Positions 32,604 to 42,072 of a stretch of 54,054 nucleotides of DNA are shown piece by piece. The stretch comes from a bacterium UBP6_UBA1196 (GTDB lineage: Bacteria > UBP6 > UBA1177): contig DBYC01000053.1 of assembly GCA_002310035.1 (NCBI GenBank), forward strand, positions 1 through 54,054, read 5' to 3'. Positions within the stretch are counted from its first letter, which is position 1, and every line of letters starts with the position of its first letter. The notes beneath the pieces are model-generated. The model did no database searches. It worked only from the letters and a program-made list of their open reading frames with translations, and had not been told where the DNA came from. The position numbers were made by a program, and so were the translations under genes.

Positions 32604-34157
32604 ATGCAAAAGTTGCTGAATTTGTTGATTGTTTTACTGATTGTCGTTTTGTTTTCCTGTTCCTCATCCACTTCTTCCAATGATTCTGACAGTGTTCCTG
32701 ATTCCGATTCCGACAATTCGGAAACATTTGACAATGATTCTGACTCGCAAGATTCCAATTTTATTGATGATTCCGACAAAACGCCGGATGCTGATCAAAA
32801 CAACATTACTGATGCCGATTCCGATGAATGCCAACCGCTTTTAAGCGAAGCTGATTTTCCATATTACGATGCAAACGGAAAAATCACTTTCTGCCGCCCG
32901 GGCTGCGACACTCCGACAAAAGACGATCCGATCTGTATCGGCAATCTCTGGGATGAACAGAATGAAAAACTTTGTCACGAATATCCTGAATACTCTTGCT
33001 GCGGAACACCGTGTGTTCTTGAAAGTCTGAAACCATGGACAAAGGAAAGACTTGTCGAAGAATATCCGACAGTTGCAGAGGTAATACCAATGCACAAGTG
33101 TGATTTGGAGATAGGTCAAATCAACTGGGGATTGGATGATTCTCACGGCGTTGTGAAATCTTGGAATATGAGCGACGGGAAAATCGGGTTTCAAATGTAT
33201 CCAGCCAAAATCAATTATGATAAATATCCATCAAAAAGGAAATATGTAACTTACGACATCGCGACACAAAAATACAATTTTATTGTTCCGTCCCGTGTTC
33301 AGGAACAGGCTTATTGCAAAGGTAAAAGACTCGCTTTAATTTCAGACAAGCGAAGTCTTGACTTTAACAATAAAAACATTTTTCTTGCCTATATCGGCGA
33401 TGATGCAAAAGTTGAAATAGTCTATGATAAAAAAGTTAAAAGTATTTCTTATGAGCCCGCTCTGAATGATAAATGGGCTTTTGTCAATCTTGTTGATTCT
33501 AACGGAAAACAAATGATGTATGCCAAAGTCGGAGAATGGAAGTGGGCTTCACTTGGTGACGGTTTGGGGTGGGAACCTGAAATTGTAGGCAACAGATTGG
33601 CTTTGTATAGGGATGATTTTAAAGGCTATATATGTGATTTAGACAAATATCCAAAAAGTCTTGATGAATGTTACAACATCAATGATGGAGAAAAAGTTCG
33701 TTATGTTGCCTTGGACAAAGAAGACAGCAATAGAGCCGTATATAGTGCCAATCAGGGAAAAATCGTTTTAATGGAATACAAAAATGAAAAGTGGAATTAC
33801 AGCGACTTGATAACCTCATTTTCCGATGAAATCACCGGAAAAGTGAATATATTGGGCTTTATAATCAACATGTTCCGCGGAAATATGCTGCTTTATGAAG
33901 AGGCATTTACCACTGGAGAACAAGGTGTTGTTCCAGCCAACAAACTTTGTTATTACAATCTAAAATTGAAAAAATCATACTGCATGAAAAAAATGGAGGA
34001 TGAGTCAGAGTATGATGGTATTCCGATATATTCTTACGGAGATGCCGAGTTTGAGGGGAAATGGTTGCTTTACCAGAAAAGGAACTCTACTCCCCTAATA
34101 CTTCGGGATATGGAATGTTATTGTCAAGAAGAAAATATATGTCCTTTTGAGGAATAA
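32604..34157 (+). CDS. Secreted lipoprotein with Asp/Ser linker, paralogue of 38323-39921
   Basis: 517 residues; ATG after AGAGGAGG. Lipoprotein signal with lipobox VLFSC, then an Asp/Ser linker (~20-75). The exported domain has a conserved head (LSEADFPYYDANGKITFCR, CDTPTKDDPICIGNLW) with several Cys, a strand-rich centre that may be a propeller (WAFVNL, AKVGEWKWASLGDG, YICDLDKYPKS), and a C-terminus with AEFEGKWLLYQKRNSTP, CYC and CPFEE. The same domain occurs at 38323-39921 and, partly, at 1-477. Function unknown. Repeated 'WxxAxL'-like strand motifs suggest a beta-propeller fold. It follows gspN by 22 bp, so it could be cotranscribed with the T2SS or be one of its substrates. Confidence 0.88.
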   Translation: MQKLLNLLIVLLIVVLFSCSSSTSSNDSDSVPDSDSDNSETFDNDSDSQDSNFIDDSDKTPDADQNNITDADSDECQPLLSEADFPYYDANGKITFCRPGCDTPTKDDPICIGNLWDEQNEKLCHEYPEYSCCGTPCVLESLKPWTKERLVEEYPTVAEVIPMHKCDLEIGQINWGLDDSHGVVKSWNMSDGKIGFQMYPAKINYDKYPSKRKYVTYDIATQKYNFIVPSRVQEQAYCKGKRLALISDKRSLDFNNKNIFLAYIGDDAKVEIVYDKKVKSISYEPALNDKWAFVNLVDSNGKQMMYAKVGEWKWASLGDGLGWEPEIVGNRLALYRDDFKGYICDLDKYPKSLDECYNINDGEKVRYVALDKEDSNRAVYSANQGKIVLMEYKNEKWNYSDLITSFSDEITGKVNILGFIINMFRGNMLLYEEAFTTGEQGVVPANKLCYYNLKLKKSYCMKKMEDESEYDGIPIYSYGDAEFEGKWLLYQKRNSTPLILRDMECYCQEENICPFEE

Positions 34158-34177
34158 TTTATATTTGGGAGATTGTG

Positions 34178-37100
34178 ATGAAAAAAATTAATATTTTTGT
34201 ATTGTTGCTAGCTTTGTTTTCTGCACAGGTTCTTTTTTCTGAAAGAATACCTGATGATTATGATGCATCTTTCCATAATTCGACTGTAATAATTAAAAGT
34301 TATGATCAAAATGCCAGCATTCCTTATATCCCACTGATTACTTATGAAAATTATCTTATTTCTCCTGATCACAGATCAAACGAATCTGGAAATATTAGTT
34401 CACATGAAACTCAGGGGATAGCGAATATTGATGGTGAATATTGGATTCTGTCAAAAAGCAGTTGGATTGACACTTTTACTGTTAATAACGAATATTTGTT
34501 TTCCGATTCCGACAAAGTAAATGTTATTAGAGGTGGCGATTTTAAAGATATAACTTTTTTTGATGGCAATCTTTATGTTTCTAAAAAAACAGAATTAGAG
34601 ATATATCCTTGGAATTATTTAGAAAAAAAGTTTGAAGAGAAAATTAAAACTCATTATATAGAAAACGAATCATTTGGATCAGCTGTACACAGGCAGGGCA
34701 AAATCTGGTTCTATGGAGCATTTGACGACGGTACGGACGATTACATTTATGGTCAAAAAATGCTGGATGGCAAAGGTCTTAGGCTGAGAGGGTGCAAGGA
34801 CAAAATTTTCTTATATGATAAAAACGGCAATAAAATAAATCACAATGAATTGACCGACTATCACTGGACTCAAGGAATGGCTTTTTCTCCGAACGGCAGA
34901 TATTTTTTCTATGTTCACGACGACGAACGAGATGAAAATTCTGACTATACTGGAATTTACATATATTATTTTGATGATGCTAATTTTTTGAAATTCACAT
35001 CGGATAGTGAAAATTGTGAAAACATCAATGCGGTAAAAGTCGGATTTATAAACATGAAATATGATCCTGATGTTGATGGTTGTACAGATGATGCTTGCAC
35101 CAGAATTACAGAACTTGAAGGAATAGACGCTGGAAATATTGGCGGATATGATTTGAGAATTTTAATATTACACAATGAATCAGGTACTCAAGAACATTAT
35201 TCGGTTTATCATTTTAAACTGAAGGACTATGACAACGACGACATCAAAGATATTTATGACAACTGTCCGTTTGACTCGAATCCAAATCAAGAAGATATGG
35301 ATAAAGATGGAATCGGCGATGTCTGTGACGAAGACATTGACGGCGATGGAATTCCAAACGAAGAAGACAACTGTCCTTATTTGTTTGATCAATTCAATAA
35401 AGAAATTTATTTTTGCATTGATACTGACAAAGACGCGGTCTGCAACGAATCTCCTTTTTTATGCATTGATTTTTATAGAAATCACTCTCTTAGTTTAGAG
35501 GCTCAAAAGGCACTACATGAACACGGATATAAAAATCGTTCCTTTATTACGCTTGACAGAACAACATATGTTATGATGATGAATTATGATAAACGCTTGA
35601 ATTTTATAGATAATTGTCCTGATAAAACAAATCCTTTTGTTCCTGAAAGCGGTGAAATAATGCTTGGAATAGATCCAGATCCAAGTGCTGAAAGCGGAAT
35701 CGGAGCTTTAGCTTTGTCTCAATTGTTTTATAAAAACAAAGAAACAAAAATTCCAAGAATTAATGCCTATCAATTATCAGACTTTTCTTTTTACTGGCAA
35801 CCTGACCACGATTTTGACGGGAAAGGTGATGCCTGCGATAAAGATTCACGATATTCCAGAGTTTACAACACTGAGTCTTACAGCAGAAATGATACTGATT
35901 CGGGGATTATGAATGAATATCTTGCGATTGACCTGAAAATGTTCGGTATTGTTGACGATACAAAAGAGCAAAGTTTGAGATACTGCAGTTTACCTTTGGA
36001 CGGACAATATAGCGGACTTTGGGGGACTGACGGCAGATGCACAACTACAGAAAACTCAGAAACTTACAAAGAACTTTCCAAAGGACAAAATTATTCTTTC
36101 AGTCATGGATCTGAGCCAAAACCGATAAACGATGATGATAAATATTCTTGGCGAAAACTAAAATGGGCAAGCAATCCGATTTGTGTATCCATAAATTCTA
36201 TCAATCAACAACATCCAAGAAATATGGGAAATAAAATAGTTATAAATCCAGATTGGTTGTGTATTGATGAAGATTCTCCGCGAGCCAGCACTTTGGAAAA
36301 ATCAACTATTTACTGGGATTGGAGAAGTAATTTTGCCGATGATTTTCCTGGATCTTGGTCTCAACTTTATCCAGAAACACTTCCTGAAGGGATGTTTATT
36401 TCGCATTTCAAATACACACTTTCAGTCGGCGTTAAAGGTGAAAAAGATGAGTATATATCAAGTAACGGCAAGATAAATGAAAATCATTTTTACAACAAGG
36501 AACGCTATACGCGAAGCAGGCGATGGTTTGATCAAACTGTCGGATATTACAAGTTGGTTATAGATTATATTGAGCCGGAAAAAATGATCTATTTTGACGA
36601 CTGGTGGCGTCAAATATACTTGAGAGAAGGTCTGCTTGACCCTGAAAAAGAGTGGAATAAATTCGACAAATGGCTTGGAGAATGGATCGGTTCGATAACT
36701 TCCGTTCCGATTTATGTCGATGAATCTTTCGGAGCTTTATTTGAACACAACGGCGGAATTTTTGCGTTAGACAAAGATCCTGAAACAGGTCAAATCTCAC
36801 TCAAATACGATATTGTTGAAAACACAGCAGGATGGACAACCGTCAGAAATTTTGACAATATTCCTGAATATTTAGAACCTGCCGGACTTTATGTCGCAGA
36901 CGACAGAAATTTTATTCTTCTTAAGAATGAAAGAAACGGAGAATATTCGCTGTTTAATGTCTTTAACGAAAATATTGAAGAAATTTCGAGACTTCCGATT
37001 TTAGGTGACTATACTTTTATTGAATACGGTAGCCATGTTTATTTGAGCGGCAACAGCGACGGATTTTTTGAAATGTTTGAGATTTTGGAAACGGAAAACG

Positions 37101-38311
37101 GATATGTTCTGAATTATGTAGATTCTGCACAGAAACCTGCCGCAAGAACTCTTTTCAATTCTTATTCCGATGAAACAGGAATATATTTTGTCGGCGGCGG
37201 AAACAGCGACGGCAACAGTGTTGAAGTAAAGCGCGATATTTGGAAGTTTGATGCCGAAAACGGCTGGCAGGTTGTAAATGCCGACACGGGAAAAGATCTT
37301 TTCAAAGTTTTCATCAGAAGAAACGATGACAAACTCCTGCTTGTTGATCAGGAAACTCTTGAAGGAAATATCGCCAAATATTCAACCATTGATTTGAACA
37401 GCGGATTTGTTGCTGAAGAAGGTCTTATTCAGATTGACGGAGTTTCCAACTTCATAAATCCCAAACCGTGTCTTGATGCTGATTCAACCTCTTTCTGGCA
37501 GGGCTTCAACATGGGCGAATTTTGTATCAGATTTACAGATCCAGAATACGCTATTTCCAATGTAAAAACAATGGTTTATGCTCTTAACGGATTTGGAAAA
37601 TATCTTTTTGCCGCTACCGGAAACGGAGTAATTGTCTACGACATTTCCGACCCGATAAATCCAATTTTTAAGAGCAAAATTCATCTTTTCGGATCAGTCA
37701 GAGACATAAAAGTCGAAGACACAAGAATTTTTGCCGCTGTCGGTAATGGAATCGATGTTTTGAAATTTGACGGCTCGCAATTTAATCTCGAAAAGCACAT
37801 TCCGACTTACGGAGACAGCGCGTCAATCAGAAAATATGGAAAATATCTCATAATCGGTGACGGACACGGACTGAAAAAACTCGATTCCGAAACCTTGAAA
37901 ATTGTGCAAAAAGTCCAAACTTCTGGCGATGTTTCGACACTTGTAGTAAAAGACGGAATAATTCATCTTTACGATTGGACTGGTCTCAAAAGGTATGATG
38001 CGGAAACTTTTGAAAAAATTCCAACAACTCTCAGTTATAAGTTTGCCCCGAAACTCGCTCTCACAATAGACAACAGAATTTTGGTTGCATTCGGCGGCAA
38101 AGTTTATGAGTTGACCTACAACGGCAAAAAGCCAGTTTACACATTGAAAAAAGGCGACATCAACAATTTCGCGGAAGGTTACGCATACAACGGCTATGCT
38201 TATTTCCCGAAAGGAAACAAAATAAGAATTGCAACAATGACAGAAATTGATTTGTCTGCTGGAAATGCAGCTGTTGAAGAAAATGATGAAACAAGTGACG
38301 GCTGGTTTTAA
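34178..38311 (+). CDS. Very large exported protein with thrombospondin type-3 calcium repeats and C-terminal propeller
   Basis: 1377 residues. ATG 34178 follows GGGAG; a GTG one codon earlier is also possible. Signal peptide ~1-22 (ends VLFSER). Residues ~350-405 hold thrombospondin type-3 repeats (DNDDIKDIYDNCPFDSNPNQ, DKDGIGDVCDEDIDGDGIPN), and one more near 543 (DHDFDGKGDACDKD); these bind Ca2+. The C-terminal third has repeated strands of the LVIVD-propeller type (GNGVIVYDISDPINPIFKSK). No anchor, sortase or OmpA motif is seen, so secretion through the T2SS is plausible but not shown. Codon use is AT-rich (many CAA, AAT and TTG). The stop overlaps the next in-frame ATG, suggesting close coupling. 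Confidence 0.88.
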   Translation: MKKINIFVLLLALFSAQVLFSERIPDDYDASFHNSTVIIKSYDQNASIPYIPLITYENYLISPDHRSNESGNISSHETQGIANIDGEYWILSKSSWIDTFTVNNEYLFSDSDKVNVIRGGDFKDITFFDGNLYVSKKTELEIYPWNYLEKKFEEKIKTHYIENESFGSAVHRQGKIWFYGAFDDGTDDYIYGQKMLDGKGLRLRGCKDKIFLYDKNGNKINHNELTDYHWTQGMAFSPNGRYFFYVHDDERDENSDYTGIYIYYFDDANFLKFTSDSENCENINAVKVGFINMKYDPDVDGCTDDACTRITELEGIDAGNIGGYDLRILILHNESGTQEHYSVYHFKLKDYDNDDIKDIYDNCPFDSNPNQEDMDKDGIGDVCDEDIDGDGIPNEEDNCPYLFDQFNKEIYFCIDTDKDAVCNESPFLCIDFYRNHSLSLEAQKALHEHGYKNRSFITLDRTTYVMMMNYDKRLNFIDNCPDKTNPFVPESGEIMLGIDPDPSAESGIGALALSQLFYKNKETKIPRINAYQLSDFSFYWQPDHDFDGKGDACDKDSRYSRVYNTESYSRNDTDSGIMNEYLAIDLKMFGIVDDTKEQSLRYCSLPLDGQYSGLWGTDGRCTTTENSETYKELSKGQNYSFSHGSEPKPINDDDKYSWRKLKWASNPICVSINSINQQHPRNMGNKIVINPDWLCIDEDSPRASTLEKSTIYWDWRSNFADDFPGSWSQLYPETLPEGMFISHFKYTLSVGVKGEKDEYISSNGKINENHFYNKERYTRSRRWFDQTVGYYKLVIDYIEPEKMIYFDDWWRQIYLREGLLDPEKEWNKFDKWLGEWIGSITSVPIYVDESFGALFEHNGGIFALDKDPETGQISLKYDIVENTAGWTTVRNFDNIPEYLEPAGLYVADDRNFILLKNERNGEYSLFNVFNENIEEISRLPILGDYTFIEYGSHVYLSGNSDGFFEMFEILETENGYVLNYVDSAQKPAARTLFNSYSDETGIYFVGGGNSDGNSVEVKRDIWKFDAENGWQVVNADTGKDLFKVFIRRNDDKLLLVDQETLEGNIAKYSTIDLNSGFVAEEGLIQIDGVSNFINPKPCLDADSTSFWQGFNMGEFCIRFTDPEYAISNVKTMVYALNGFGKYLFAATGNGVIVYDISDPINPIFKSKIHLFGSVRDIKVEDTRIFAAVGNGIDVLKFDGSQFNLEKHIPTYGDSASIRKYGKYLIIGDGHGLKKLDSETLKIVQKVQTSGDVSTLVVKDGIIHLYDWTGLKRYDAETFEKIPTTLSYKFAPKLALTIDNRILVAFGGKVYELTYNGKKPVYTLKKGDINNFAEGYAYNGYAYFPKGNKIRIATMTEIDLSAGNAAVEENDETSDGWF

Positions 38312-38322
38312 TGGAGACCAAA

Positions 38323-39921
38323 ATGAAGAAATATTCAATAATTTTAATGCTTTTTGCGACATTTTTGTTCTTCTCGTGCTCTTCAAAAAGCGACTCAAAA
38401 AACGATTCCGACACAATTCCAGATACAGACACGGATTCGCAGGATTCAGAAGCGTTCGACAATGATTCTGACTCGCAAGATTCCAATTTTATTGATGATT
38501 TTGATACTGACGATAATGAAACCGATGATTCAGACAGCGACACCGATGAGCCGCTTGATGTTGATTATCAGGGTGCGGAAGATTGTCCTAAGCTTTCCGA
38601 AGCCAAATTTCCATACTACAACGATGACAAATCCATCCATTTCTGTCGTAAATGCGACACACCAACGGTAAAAGATCCTCAATGTATGGAAAATCTTTGG
38701 AAAGAAGCTGCAGCCAAACTTTATGCAACTTCACCAGAATCAGATTGCAAAGGCGGATATCCGTGTGAAATGCCGGATTTAATTCCGCAAACAATAGATG
38801 ATTGGATGTTTTTGGAAGAAAAAATAAATCACAAATTTCCGTATCGTCCACATGAATGCGATTTAATTCTTGATGCAAATTTAACTTCATCAGAAGGTAA
38901 TTGGGTAAGTGATGAAACAGCTGGTTCTTTTAAACACTTCAATATAAGTGACGGAAAAATAGGGATCAAATTGAAGAATATTTCTACGAAACTGGAGAAT
39001 TATACCACAACATCAAAAGTAATGATCTACGACCCTGTTGAAAAAAAATATAAGGCAATTGCTCCGATGTATGCAGATGAACTTGCTTATCACAAAGGAT
39101 GCTTTCTCTATATGGGAGTCGATTTCCGATTTGCTACTTATAGCAATAGATATCTTTTCTATGCCTGCGAAGACGGCTCGAGAAGAGTTGTTTATCCAAG
39201 GAAAATCAACTTTCTCTCATATACCCCAGCACTTAGTGAAAAGTGGGCTATTGCAAACATTCAGGAAGAAGACGGTGGTGCAAAATATACCATGTATGCC
39301 AAGGTTGGGGAATGGAAATGGACGAAATTGATGAATGGACTTTCGTATGGGGTTCAAATTGTGAATAACAAAGTTGTTTTTTACGATGATAATTTTAAAG
39401 CATACTACTGTGATTTATCGAAAAATCCACAAAGTACAGAAAATTGCATTTTAGTAAATGAAACGGAAAATGAAGAAATTAGAACCCCAGTAATAAATGA
39501 AGATGATGAAACGGAAATAATTTATGAATCGGATATTTCTGAAAAAATATCAATGAAACGCTTAAAAATAGGTTCTGACGGTAAAAAAGAATATTCATTG
39601 ATTCTTTCCAAGCATGAATCCGCAGACGATGTTTGGAAAGGCGGCGGATTTGTGATAAAAAAAGTAACTAAGAAATTTATTTTTTACAATGAATCTTTAT
39701 ATGGAAATGATGAAATTGACAGTAATGCCTGTTTCCATAACCGATTGAAGACAAAAACTTTCTGCATGAAAAAAGTTGATGGAATGAAAAAATACTATTT
39801 CGGTTATAGCGAATGGGAAGGAAAATGGCTTCTTTACCAATTCAGAGGTGTTGCATTGCAAGCTGTCCGAGATTTGAACTGTTATTGTGAAAAAGAAAGC
39901 GTTTGTCCGTTTGCGGAATAG
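38323..39921 (+). CDS. Secreted lipoprotein with Asp/Ser linker, paralogue of 32604-34157
   Basis: 532 residues. ATG 38323 has GGAG in the right place; the in-frame ATG 38311 overlaps the previous stop and is less likely. Lipobox FFSC, then an Asp/Ser/Thr linker (~25-85) and the same exported domain as the 32604 protein: LSEAKFPYYNDDKSIHFCR, CDTPTVKDPQCMENLW, AKVGEWKWTKLMNG, YYCDLSKNPQS, EWEGKWLLYQ, CYCEKESVCPF. A 43-bp stretch of the linker is identical in DNA to the paralogue (32730-32772 and 38458-38500). The two paralogues flank the large Ca-repeat protein, and all three are probably one transcription unit. Confidence 0.88.
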   Translation: MKKYSIILMLFATFLFFSCSSKSDSKNDSDTIPDTDTDSQDSEAFDNDSDSQDSNFIDDFDTDDNETDDSDSDTDEPLDVDYQGAEDCPKLSEAKFPYYNDDKSIHFCRKCDTPTVKDPQCMENLWKEAAAKLYATSPESDCKGGYPCEMPDLIPQTIDDWMFLEEKINHKFPYRPHECDLILDANLTSSEGNWVSDETAGSFKHFNISDGKIGIKLKNISTKLENYTTTSKVMIYDPVEKKYKAIAPMYADELAYHKGCFLYMGVDFRFATYSNRYLFYACEDGSRRVVYPRKINFLSYTPALSEKWAIANIQEEDGGAKYTMYAKVGEWKWTKLMNGLSYGVQIVNNKVVFYDDNFKAYYCDLSKNPQSTENCILVNETENEEIRTPVINEDDETEIIYESDISEKISMKRLKIGSDGKKEYSLILSKHESADDVWKGGGFVIKKVTKKFIFYNESLYGNDEIDSNACFHNRLKTKTFCMKKVDGMKKYYFGYSEWEGKWLLYQFRGVALQAVRDLNCYCEKESVCPFAE

Positions 39922-39948
39922 GGATTTTAATCATAAAAGGAGGAGAAA

Positions 39949-40464
39949 ATGAAAAAATTGATGATGCTTTTGATTGTTTTTTCGATGTTTTTGACTGTTG
40001 CATGCAACAAGAAGACGATTAAGGGAACGGACATCGAGGAAACGCCTGACTCCACTGAGATTCTGGAGATATGGGCTCACTATCAGAAAGGGTTCCAGGA
40101 ACAGAATCCTGATATTTATCTGGAGTATGTTTCAAAGAATTACTACGACACAAACGGAACGGATGAGGCTGTCGACGATGTAGATTACGACAAACTGGTC
40201 GAGATCCTGCATTCCGATGCCTACAACAGTCTGGAAAAAGTTTATGTGACTTTTGTAGTGAAAGATCTTCAGTTCATTAACGAGGACAAGGCTGAGCTGA
40301 TTTATTTTTTCGAGGTGCGTTTTAAGATGAAAAGTTCTCTGCCGCCGTCTGAGGAGAACGCTTTCATACAGCCTGACGGCATGGTAAATCAGAAAATTTC
40401 CGAAAACAACAAGATGAAGTTCGTCAAGGAAGACGGAAAGTGGAAGATTGTGAGCGGTCTTTAG
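39949..40464 (+). CDS. Small lipoprotein, possibly NTF2/SnoaL-like fold
   Basis: 171 residues; ATG after AGGAGGAG. Lipoprotein signal with lipobox LTVAC followed by NKK. The mature domain starts with a helix (EILEIWAHYQKGFQEQNPDIYLEYVS) and continues with strands ending in KFVKEDGKWKIVSG, a pattern typical of NTF2-like proteins. This fold guess rests on the W-K-I-V-S-G ending and overall size. No catalytic residues can be named. It is the last plus-strand gene of the accessory block, and its end overlaps the convergent membrane gene by 4 bp. Confidence 0.8.
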   Translation: MKKLMMLLIVFSMFLTVACNKKTIKGTDIEETPDSTEILEIWAHYQKGFQEQNPDIYLEYVSKNYYDTNGTDEAVDDVDYDKLVEILHSDAYNSLEKVYVTFVVKDLQFINEDKAELIYFFEVRFKMKSSLPPSEENAFIQPDGMVNQKISENNKMKFVKEDGKWKIVSGL

Positions 40465-41381
40465 ACAAAGATCCTTTTAGTTAATATTATTCCGATTATC
40501 AGAATCAGCGAAACAGCCGAAAAAACAACCGGGAAAAAGCGGTTGCCGGGCAGGTTAGTCCCTTTTTTACAGAAAATTGCCGACATCACCAATGTGGTGA
40601 AGAGGATCGTAAGAAGAATGAAATCGGCGGCATTCAGAGGCTTGAAATTTAATGAGATCCCGAAAAGAATGACTAGCGCGCCAAGGACCGTCGCCGCTAA
40701 AGTGATGAGCAGCGGTTTTAAATCGCGCTTGAAAAGCGTAATGATTTCGGGAAGAAAACAGATGGAGAACGCCAGGATCATCGCTGTGAAATAGACAAGC
40801 GAAAGAAAAACATGGTTTTTGAAAATTGTATGAATCGGAAAGTATGCTTTTGTTCTCGGATAAACACCGAAAAGCTGTAAACCTGCAAGAAACATACTGC
40901 CGTAAAAGCCGACTATTATGCTTGCAAGCGTTCTTAAAACACTGCGCGATACGATGTAGCTCAAAACCGCGAAAATAACTAGCAGGGCGAGCATTTCAAA
41001 GAAAAAGAAACTGTCCTGTTCACTGAATTTGTAGAGCGTGAAAATGTCGAAAAGGACTTTCGAAAAGTCGCCGCGCAGATACTGAAGTTTGATCGGAGTT
41101 TCTTCGATCCATGCATGAATGATCGGAATGAAGATCACAGGACTGAAAAGTGCGAGGTATTTGATTTTTTCAGCTTTCAGGCCGAGAATGTAGCGGGCGC
41201 ACAAAGCGAAATAGAAAAAAACGAAAGTGAACCACGAACAGTGATGTGTTACCACGAAATATGCAAAATAAGATCTTTTGGCAAATACGGCCGTTTCAAG
41301 ATAAACTCTTGAAAATATTACAATAAAGAGGAAAGTAAAAAGAAGTATCTCTGCGATTTTCGAAAATTTTTCGTTTTTCAT
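40461..41381 (-). CDS. Multi-pass membrane protein of unknown function
   Basis: 306 residues from ATG 41381, four bases after the DUF4956 stop. About eight or nine hydrophobic segments span most of the length, with short charged loops (KAEKIKYLALFSP, FKRDLKPLL). A large loop near 85-120 (HAWIEETPIKLQYLRGDFSK) probably faces the periplasm. A His-His pair (VVTHHCSWF) lies in an early segment. I do not recognise the family. As the last gene of the adaptor/TolC/VTC/DUF4956 operon it may serve the same envelope machine. Confidence 0.8.
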   Translation of the reverse strand: MKNEKFSKIAEILLFTFLFIVIFSRVYLETAVFAKRSYFAYFVVTHHCSWFTFVFFYFALCARYILGLKAEKIKYLALFSPVIFIPIIHAWIEETPIKLQYLRGDFSKVLFDIFTLYKFSEQDSFFFFEMLALLVIFAVLSYIVSRSVLRTLASIIVGFYGSMFLAGLQLFGVYPRTKAYFPIHTIFKNHVFLSLVYFTAMILAFSICFLPEIITLFKRDLKPLLITLAATVLGALVILFGISLNFKPLNAADFILLTILFTTLVMSAIFCKKGTNLPGNRFFPVVFSAVSLILIIGIILTKRIFV

Positions 41382-41385
41382 GGTT

Positions 41386-42072
41386 TTAAAGCTCGACAGT
41401 TGTTTCCTGAAGAAGAAGGGCGACATTCTGCATGGCCGGAATTTCCGCTTTCAGTTCTTTGACAAGCTCTTCCGAAGTCGATTTCGGCTTCATTTTGATG
41501 TGATAGGCGTATTCAAGCCTTTCTCCGACCGCGATTTCCTTCAGGGTGATGAGTGCGAAGACTTTGCAGTGCTTTTTCAGTATCCCGGCCATTTTTTCGA
41601 TTTCAAGCTCGTCGCTGCCGATGTTGAAGCGCAGGATCCCGTCAAAGTATGAAACCTTGCTGAGCTGCGAGAAATAGAGGATGAAAGCGGCGATGTTGAA
41701 AAGGAGGATACCGACAAAAGCCATAAAATACGCTCCTACGCCGCACGCGATCCCCCCTGCAAGTGCCGCAAACATGAAGACGATGTCGCGTGAATCCTTG
41801 AAATTCGTTCTGAAACGGATGATAGAAAGTGCACCGAGCGTGCCGATCCCTGTGGCAACGCTGTCACCTATCGCATGCATTACCATAGCCGTTATGATCG
41901 AAACGAGCATCAGAGCCTGCACGAAATTCCGCGAATATGAAAGGCCGCGGAAAGTCTTGATGTAGGTGAGTCCCACCGACACCGAAAGGATGAAGGCAAG
42001 AGCTGCAGAAAAAATGACGCTCAGCGACGAAAGCGACGATGAAGAAAGGTTGTTAGTCAGAAAATCACTCAT
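41386..42072 (-). CDS. DUF4956 family membrane protein
   Basis: 228 residues. ATG 42072 follows GGGAG and overlaps the VTC stop by 8 bp. Four or so N-terminal membrane helices carry the typical DUF4956 sequence (MVMHAIGDSVATGIGTLGALSIIRFRTNFKDSRDIVFMF, cited here in pieces: GTLGALSIIRFRT and KDSRDIVFMFAALAGGIACG). The C-terminal ~90 residues form a soluble ferredoxin-like domain. DUF4956 genes often stand beside VTC-domain genes, as here. The role is unknown; it is thought to work with the VTC enzyme in the membrane. Confidence 0.9.
   Translation of the reverse strand: MSDFLTNNLSSSSLSSLSVIFSAALAFILSVSVGLTYIKTFRGLSYSRNFVQALMLVSIITAMVMHAIGDSVATGIGTLGALSIIRFRTNFKDSRDIVFMFAALAGGIACGVGAYFMAFVGILLFNIAAFILYFSQLSKVSYFDGILRFNIGSDELEIEKMAGILKKHCKVFALITLKEIAVGERLEYAYHIKMKPKSTSEELVKELKAEIPAMQNVALLLQETTVEL

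Noticed and set aside
35226..35385. Dockerin or EF-hand domain in the giant protein
   Set aside because: The D-x-D-x-D-G-x-x-D units with interspersed DNCP and GDVCD cysteines match thrombospondin type-3 repeats better.
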